Assembly: GCA_033220425.1 (NCBI GenBank)
Contig: CM065650.1
Coordinates: 744,001 to 808,000 of the forward strand
Source of the DNA: Lepraria neglecta
Lineage: Eukaryota; Ascomycota; Lecanoromycetes; Lecanorales; Stereocaulaceae
Reading direction: 5' to 3'
Length of the DNA: 64,000 bases
The translations under genes and the position numbers were made by a program. Below are positions 56,835 through 64,000 of the stretch, piece after piece. Every line of letters begins with the position of its first letter. Position 1 is the first letter of the stretch. The notes below the pieces were generated by a model, which saw only the letters and a list, made by a program, of their open reading frames with translations, was not told the origin of the DNA and did no database searches.

Positions 56835-57128
56835 GAAGTATAAATTTCGAGAAGGCGAGGAGAATGCAATGCTGCAGCGATTTTGCCAATCTAAGTATTA
56901 CAGCTCGCGTTTGAAGTCCATGCTGCCAGCTTCTCTCCACTAAACAGTGTATTTCCAAAGCTTTAGGGCCTTTTCATCGATCAGAAGCGCTTTTAATGCT
57001 TCATTTTCAATGGAAGAGGAGTTGAGAACGCGGGTTGTCGTTGATATAATTGTGTTGGACTTTGGCAAACTGTCGTGTAATTGCGTCGTCTTTTGTCACC
57101 TGCGAGCTCCACTTCCACATCGCCCTAT
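56835..57128. other. Short convergent intergenic region
   Basis: Nothing is seen. Confidence 0.4.
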
Positions 57129-58647
57129 TCAGACCATTGCCGAGGAACCCCCTTCCCTTGTAGTAGCATCATGTCTCGTCAACTCAATACTCACAGTCTT
57201 CTGTATACCCGGCCCATTATACCTATCCCACCAATCCACAGACTTCACATCACTCTCACTAATCTGCATGTATGTCTTCTCAGGCCTAGCGACATTCTTG
57301 CCAACGCTAGCTTTCGCCAGCAGCATAGACCCAGAACTCCCACGCGAGTAGTGGGCTGATGTTGCCTCATTACGGCGGAGGTAAGCTGACGGTGCGGGGC
57401 TTTGACTTCGAGGGTCTCGCCATTTGCTGTGGATCCATATGAAGAACCGTGGCATCATTGGAAAGCAGGTGCAGAGGATGATAGTTGCCATCTCAGCGAG
57501 CCTAGTCAAACCGTCACAAACCGAAGGATTAGAGTTGATGGTTGGGACTAATTGTTCGGAGAGGAGCGTGGGTTCGGGACTCACCCCCACAACGAGACCT
57601 GGGCAACGACATATGATGGGTCTGAGCTGTAGAAGCAGAGGCGTACGATGTAAAACATGCGACAGATGCTAGAAACCAAGCCACTAGTCCGCAAGTTTGA
57701 TCAGCGTGGCCCTGCTTGCTTTATTGTGGTCAAACGATAAGGCCAAGGGGGGCTGCGAGAAGGGACCTTTACCTTGCTCCTGTAGCGAAGATAGCGATGA
57801 TCCAAACCTTACGCTTCAACTCTAGGTGGAGATGCCACATTGCCCATATAGGAAGTAGGAGAATCAGCAGATTAGAGAGGGTGTTCACTGGACCGGTGAC
57901 GAGAAGTATGACGTTCCTTTCTAGACACGTGCCTCTAGTGATATGTGGATTCCAGATCTTGTCCTTCGGAGAGCATTCGAAAGCAATAGCGAAGAGAAGC
58001 CCGGTGTAGAGAGCGAGATTGCCCCAAATGAGAGCGTGTATGGTCCAATACACGGGTCCAGACTTGTTCGGCGTGAATATGCGCATGAGCTGGATAAGGA
58101 CTGCGGCTTTTGCAACCCAGATAAATGGACAGTACAGCATTTCGACAATCCAACTCAGCTACCTTGTGTCAGCAAATCGTCAACTTTCTGCCGGTGTTGA
58201 CTTGCGTGTGATAGTCTGACTGCATCTGACGCCCTCTGGTCCCAGGCATGGCGACCCATTCCCATCTCACCCTGGACTAGAGCAAGAGAGCCAAGAGCGA
58301 CGTTGCCAGCCTGTACAACATCAGCGCAAGGCCATTCGCAGCCCGATTCGTGAGTTCCTTGGCGGGAACAACATGCTTACCCAGGCAACGATGAGGACAT
58401 CTGAGTATTGAATACGTCAGCTGCATGGGAAATCAAGTTTGCGCAGCTGATACTTACAGTCTTCAAGAGTCCAAGGCGAGAACGATCGCTTAGCGAGCAG
58501 CCGCGCTGCAGTGAAGATGGTCGTCAACGTGAAACAGAGTATCACGGTAGCCATGATTTCTGCACACAGGGAGCTGGGATCATCAAAGTTGGGTGTGACA
58601 ACGGGTGGAGCGGGCACTGTTCCCTCGATGGCGCTTACCATTGTCAT
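57129..58647 (-). CDS. PTH11-like seven-helix fungal receptor (rhodopsin domain)
   Basis: Six exons (58647-58458, 58400-58381, 58310-58206, 58158-57773, 57683-57585 and 57501-57129) sum to 1,173 nt, 390 aa, with all phases matching. The third intron (58159-58205, 47 nt) uses GCAAGT...TAG, a GC-AG intron. The membrane helices include IMATVILCFTLTTIFTAARL, then WVAKAAVLIQLMRIF, WGNLALYTGLLFAIAFEC, VNTLSNLLILLLPIWAMW and EMATIILCTCFPMMPRFF, the core of the fungal rhodopsin/PTH11-like domain family. The final ~100 residues are a hydrophilic cytoplasmic tail (SSGSMLLAKASVGKN). No CFEM domain is present. Such proteins are plasma membrane sensors, and the ligand is unknown. The gene appears intact. 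Confidence 0.85.
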
Positions 58648-60785
58648 ATGTCTCTTGCCTCAGGGAATGGGCTGCGTTAAGAGTTAAAAGAAAGCCTTGG
58701 GTATGCGATACTGACAACGTATTGTTGGCATGAGAGGATAAAGGGACAAGAGGGTAGGGACATGCTCAAGGTATCATTGTAAGAAGCAGTGAGACTGCTT
58801 TGGCGGTGTCAGAGCACTTCATTGCTCTATGGGCAAGGACAAATGTCTACATACTTCGCGCAACGCAAGAAGCTGTGCCTTTTAGCAGAAGGTTTCTGTG
58901 GTGTGGTGGGCTGAAACCTCCATTCCGTTCACCAGCAATTATTAGGAACATAAGGTTCTGCAGAATCTAGAAGGGTAAATCTGCAAGGCAGGTCAGATCA
59001 GTAATGCAGTGGCTTAGACGTTATCAGTCTCTTCAGTAAGGTCACATTGAGCATTCAGTTGGGTCTATCGTCGATATAGGCTGTCAGCATTACGAGTTGG
59101 AGGACTTAGCGTTGGTGCATGGAAGTAACGAAAGTTCTTAGGCTGTTATAAGCGAAAGAGATCGGTACCTGTACTCCAGCTTCCAATCAGTGGAAACCTG
59201 GTTCAAAACGGGCGTCATAACAACTGAAGACATGCTCGTCGATTGGCCAATAATCGTCACATGGCGGCCGAATAAAGCCTAGATTGTCTTCGAAGGATTC
59301 ATGCAGAAGCCATGATGTGGAAAGCCGTTGGGACTCTTGACACACTTGAAAGTCTCCAATCGGAAGTCTACACGTAATCGAGCGAGGTGTCCACTCAGAA
59401 GGCCTGGGAAGTTGCCAATCGTGCGGGGTTTCCTTAATCGGACATTAGGGAATCCTCCTTTCCAGGCGTAGCTGATCAGCCTTAATGAGAGTAATCTATC
59501 CAACGAGCGAGACATTAAAATGTTATCTCCATCAGCAAAGTAGGCTCCTTATTCTTCGATCTCAATGACTGGGCTAAGTAGTACTTCATCTCACAGTAGG
59601 GCAAGCTGCAAGCCGCATGGAGGTCGAGTCTTTCATCGGCCTACCAGGAAACTTGTGGAATCATTTGCCTGGCTCGCTCAGGTCAACAAACGACAGGATC
59701 GGTTCTACTCATTACCACTCCTCAAAGCGGCGAGCATGACTCTTCGCCGAAAACCATGATGCTGTGCCTCAGTCTATTCTGATCATGCATGAAGACGGAT
59801 GTTTGCCATGTGACTTTCATCGCGCCATACCATATCCGCTCGTCTGAGCTCGTCTCTTCGGGGTGCTGTCCGAAACGCCGAGCTTGGATTTTATTCATTC
59901 GTTCTAGATGGTTTCCCTTTCAGGTCGGCATGCATTTCTTGGCACTTCTAAAGTTTCCCGCAGCGTTGCTAATTGGAGATGGTAAGACAATTGGACCCCT
60001 TAAAGGCTAAAGTTCACGGGGATCAGGCCATTCGATGTTGGTGTAAGTCGATAACACTCCTTGCCATCCTGAACTCTGCAATAGCCGGGCATGGCCGATA
60101 ACCTTGATCGAAAATTACGAGAGTAAGACAAACTGTGTTTAAGTTGGTCGAAACGAATGTCGTTGAGGCGCAGAAATTTAGGGCCTGTGCGCTCCCGGGT
60201 GACTCATCCGGCTACAGCAGGCGTCTTCGATAGCTCAAGGGTGACCAAAGGAACTGGAATGAGGCTCGTTGCAGGCTTGTCTTCGGGTTATTGAAACTTC
60301 GCCAGTTGAAATACCGGGGCATCTCACTGATAGACTGGGTCATGCATGTCCTGGTTTTGACCTGTAAGGAGTTGGCGGCATGGACTATGATCACACTAGG
60401 GAGTGTCGAACATGCCAAACTTGCGGTGCAATTCCAGCTTTGTTGTCATCCGCAAGCTCGAGTTCGCAGGGGCTTTTTTTCTTAACTTGCAACACCGTAA
60501 CAATTTTCCTTTACATCGACACTCATGTAGAGACTGCGGATCTTGATCTGTGATTCCGATCAGATAGTAATGTGAGGCTAGTCGATGGGAATATTGATTT
60601 TTTTCTGCGATGTTGTCAGGCCGCATCGTGGCTGTGCAAGCCACATCTTCCCTAGTGGAGGCTCATCTTTCAGCTCGCCTCGAAAGGTAGCACCAGTCAT
60701 CTTGAGAACTCAAGTTGGCTTTGGAAATATCGCGTATTGTTCTCAACTTGGTTGAACGCCAAGGAGTTGCTCAATAGCAGTGAGT
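58648..60785. other. 2.1-kb gene-less stretch
   Basis: No gene is recognised. A 32-nt segment at 60406-60437 is the second copy of the short repeat at 41826-41857. Confidence 0.4.
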
Positions 60786-63180
60786 ATGGAGTCTGGAGGG
60801 CCCAGTGTGAACGACGCATTCATGGAGGGAGGTATCCCGAATAATGATGCTGCGACACCATCAGAGCCAGCTGATAGCCTTTGGGATCAAGATAGATGTG
60901 CTGAAAACATCATGACGCCGTAAGTCCAACCTTCATCGACAGTCATTGCAAACGCCACTGACTACATCGATTAGCGAATCCGTTGAAGAGTCAAGAATCA
61001 AACTAGAGCGACGTGTTGCCGAGTTCCTCATTCAGGCTGACCCGGCTGAGAGGAGAAGCCACGAGGCAAGCCGCGCAAGACTACTCGAAGTCATGAAGGC
61101 GGCAAAGTCAAAGCAAAGCAGTCAATACCCGAAAGATATTCCTGAATCTCTGCAAACCCGGCGCCAGAAAGCTCAAGCAAATATCAAAGCTGGTTACCGA
61201 GCATTCTGCGAAGTATCCTACGACTATTCCAAAATCATGGATACCCTGGCTAATTAAGCACCCGAGTATGTCTCACTTGCTTGGGGCGCCATCAAGATCG
61301 TCCTCGTTGTGCAGATCAATCACAAAGAGCTCAAACAGAAGGTCGAGGAGTACATGGAGCAGATCAATTTCAAATTTGAGATGATTGATCATCTGACAGC
61401 CTACATGCCCAGAACCAATCTCGTTAGGTCCGTTGCAAAAGCTTATGACTTGTTCAGTCGATTCTTGGCCAAAGGCAGTCAAATACTATTCTTTGAGCAG
61501 ATTCAGTAAGTGCAGTGGTGCTTAATGTTAGGATGAAATTGACCAAATACGCTCTAGAGGCAACTTGGAGAGCGTTCTCCAAACCGTAGGAGACGAATTC
61601 GCAAGATCTAGTAGACGAGATCGATCAGACCTTCGTGAATATCAAAGATATTTCGCATTTTCACGGTCTACTCGAGAGTCGTGTCAGTCATGCGCTGGGC
61701 GGAGAGAGCCTCAAAAACAGCCAGCAGAGTTTGGTAATGCACCAGCAGTCTCTCAACAGGTTGGCTGGTGTAGAGCATTTGCTGGAGCATATACATGCTA
61801 CCATTGTTCGTTTCTCTAATGAACACAATGTTCAGCAAACAGCGAATCTCCTAAGGCAACGGATCCACGAAGATTTGTAGGAGCCAGACCAGCGCCGATC
61901 ATCGGCCATCAGGCCTGATGAAGTTCAAGGTGTGCACTCCTTGTGCTTTAGCTTACTCGAGAACGCACTAAATACGTGTAGGAAACTATTCAGCCCCATA
62001 ATACTTCGTCACGCTCACTGGGCCCGCGGACCTAGAGTCACTACGCAATGAAGTGTTTCTCGAGCTTCGAGACTTCAATGAAGATCTATCGAGGTGTGAG
62101 AAAACCAAAGAACAGACTTCAGAGATGTGTAGTCACAGGTCGAAGCAAAGAAATCTGACAAGGCTTCAGAAGGTCATAGACTGGATAGACTCAGATTCCT
62201 CTCAGCTCCTATGGATTGATGGGAACAAAATTCTTCGCCGATCAAGACTTCGCTATATCATTTGCCGCACCTCTTATGATCCTTGGAGAGAGCAAGTACG
62301 AGACGATACTCATCTTGGGTCACTTTTATGGCGATCATCGCCCGTCTCAGACCGGGAGCTATCGTCTGATGATTCAAGCGTTGTTATTCCAGATATTTGA
62401 ACAACATCCACAACAATTAATCTGCAAGAGAGCAGCACTCAGTCGGGGAATGTTCACGTCATGTGGGAACTCTCTGGGATCTTTTCCTAGACTGCTTGGA
62501 GGATGTGGGCGCCGATAGGACTTTTGTCGTTGTTGACAATATCGATGTGCTTGGAAAAGAGACCAAAGCGGACGCCGACGAAGGGGAGTTTGTGTTGCAG
62601 AAGTTGAATTCCCTCGTTCAGGATGGAACGAAGCTTGTCAAAATCCTACTTACGGCTAACCTCGCTGGTGATCAGACTTCATTTCCTGACGATCGCGTAG
62701 CTCTCGTGATCCCGCAACGGGTCAGCCCACTGCGTGAAGCTCAAGATGAGCTGGCGCTTGTCCCTCACAAGCTGAGCGAATTTTAACAAAAGAGGCGCAA
62801 AAATACCACCTTCGCAGAGCTTATCATGCTTTACGTTCTGAATACCATAATCTACACTATTGAAAACAGGGAGCTTTGGGCTTGTGTTGTAGTCGAGCTA
62901 AGTGGAATGGAACGCCGCTCATTTGAATCCTACAACCCTTTGCAGATACGCGCATGGTCTGTTGACCACAACGGATCAAGCCTTGGAAGGTTCTATGATC
63001 TCACGGTGCCACAATTCAGCGGCCAAAAGGCAATCAAAACTTTGCAGTACGTCCCAGCGGGGTACCTCCCTGATGAAAGCAAACAGCGTAGGAAATTGAC
63101 TGCTCGCGGAAAACTATGGTGGAAATATAACTTCGGCGTACATAATACTGTTACAGAAAAAGACAAAATACAGGCAAGTC
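60786..63180 (+). pseudogene. Broken STAND-type gene followed by a DUF7025-like segment
   Basis: ATG 60786 (MESGGPSVNDAFMEGG) leads to exon 1, which ends near 60919. Exon 2 (from about 60975) encodes SRIKLERRVAEFLIQADP and IPESLQTRRQKAQANIKAG, then LAN*APEYVSLAWGAIKIV, where a TAA replaces a probable Gln. Together with VEEYMEQINFKFEMIDHL this resembles the DUF7708-type N-terminal domain of fungal STAND proteins. After several frame changes come LLWIDGNKILRR, then FAAPLMILGESKYETILIL, FGDHR-like and TFVVVDNIDVL, the P-loop-like and Walker B-like portions. From about 62850 a different segment (VPQFSGQKAIKTLQYVPAGY, KLTARGKLWWKYNFGVHN) looks like DUF7025 of AAA ATPases. At least four breaks make the gene dead. 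Confidence 0.5.
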
Positions 63181-64000
63181 AGATTTTCCACGTATACATG
63201 AATCAAGATCTGAGTGATTGTGTTGTATGCTATTTGCCATTTTCCTTTGCCATTTTCCTTTATCACCATTTCTTTGTCAACATTCTAGCGTCTTCTACTG
63301 TTTGACACTCCATCATGTATATTAGGAGCCTCATTCCATAGATTCTGGCTCCTCAGGCTGTTCACATTCATAGATCTCATTGATACATTGCAACGCTTAC
63401 ACCAAAGCGACAGATTGTTTACGTCTCCGAGTCATAGAAAATGGCACGTCAAAGACATTAAGATCTACACATTATCTGGTAAGATTAAGAGCGGAGACTC
63501 AGAGGCACAAGCCAAGACTAGAGAACATGACCATAGGAATACCAAGGCTATCGTAACATTATTATACTGTTATAGGCAATATTCGATCAACAAAGCCGAG
63601 ACCCAGCTGCTATTCAGCAGGCACAATTTGAAGACGAAGCCGTAAAAGGCATAGTATCACAATTGGTGTACGCGGGCCTGGAATAAATCCAATCGACCTT
63701 GAAGCCACTAAATCTCATAGTTTGTCCCTCCAATGTTGGACGTCTTCATGTTGCGTGACCTAAGATGGGGTATAATGCAAAAATTCATCATATTGGTCAT
63801 TATGATATTCTAATGAGTCGCATCGTCAATCAAAATCTCGGATGCCACCCGGTATAGATACTCGACCAGTGCTTTCGACAAATTGGTAATCCCAAAGGGT
63901 CATCTAAAAATCCTGAAAGCTAGATGTGATACTCAAAGGAACGGGGCCGTATTAACATCAAGCCGAACGTCCGGTCAACATAGCCTTCTGAGCAAAAGCA
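63181..64000. other. Gene-less stretch at the window end
   Basis: An 85-codon frame (63388-63645) has no recognisable motif. I see nothing else. Confidence 0.35.

Noticed and set aside
1-64000. tRNA or rRNA genes
   Set aside because: I noticed no cloverleaf-like or conserved rRNA segment on either strand, although reading by eye could miss a tRNA.

Overview
The window is a gene-poor, rearranged stretch of a filamentous ascomycete genome (Pezizomycotina, most likely a dothideomycete). The reasons are short 47-130 nt introns with GT/AG ends and CTAAC-like branch points, a Zn2Cys6 zinc cluster, a PTH11-like seven-helix receptor, a STAND N-terminal domain, a UbiA prenyltransferase of the fungal secondary-metabolite type, Fot1/pogo, Tc1-like and hAT DNA transposons, and a reductive iron-uptake pair. 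All splice models were built by eye from reading frame and splice-site fit. Family names come from remembered motifs, not from searches.

Region 1 (1-22.5 kb) is the most unusual part. It holds a locally duplicated two-gene unit. One partner is a Zn2Cys6 zinc cluster fused to a TPR-like region and ankyrin repeats. One copy of it (9792-11876, 655 aa) is intact and three are decayed. The other partner is a ~226-239 aa protein with two C-terminal membrane segments and a near-invariant last 30 residues. Three copies of it are intact and one carries a single frameshift. Three times the two partners lie head to head on a shared promoter. The third pair is split by a complete 4,045-bp Tc1-like transposon with 88-bp perfect inverted repeats and a second, unrecognised gene. 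An intact Fot1/pogo element with 71-bp perfect repeats, two copies of a TA-flanked MITE and half of a DUF2235 hydrolase-like gene share the region.

Region 2 (22.5-42.5 kb) carries mainly ordinary genes. These are an SRA-YDG gene with one in-frame TAG before a long tail, the divergent FET3-FTR1 pair with four ATCTGATAA GATA sites between them, a BTB-like gene with one frameshift, a vWA protein, a broken BTB gene, a STAND-N/PH-domain fusion interrupted by two TAG codons, and a 69-aa secreted peptide precursor with a KR processing site. FET3 appears to contain an AT-AC intron.

Region 3 (43-54 kb) looks like the remains of a prenylated-metabolite cluster: a truncated epimerase, an intact SDR, an intact UbiA prenyltransferase, and the C-terminal end of a berberine-bridge-type oxidase next to a decayed hAT element. 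Region 4 (54-64 kb) has a broken membrane-protein gene, a secreted hypothetical protein, an intact PTH11-like receptor with a GC-AG intron, and a broken STAND-type gene followed by a DUF7025-like segment. Several of the broken genes and the hAT carry stops that a single C-to-T or G-to-A change could explain, as expected of repeat-induced point mutation, but none has been proved.
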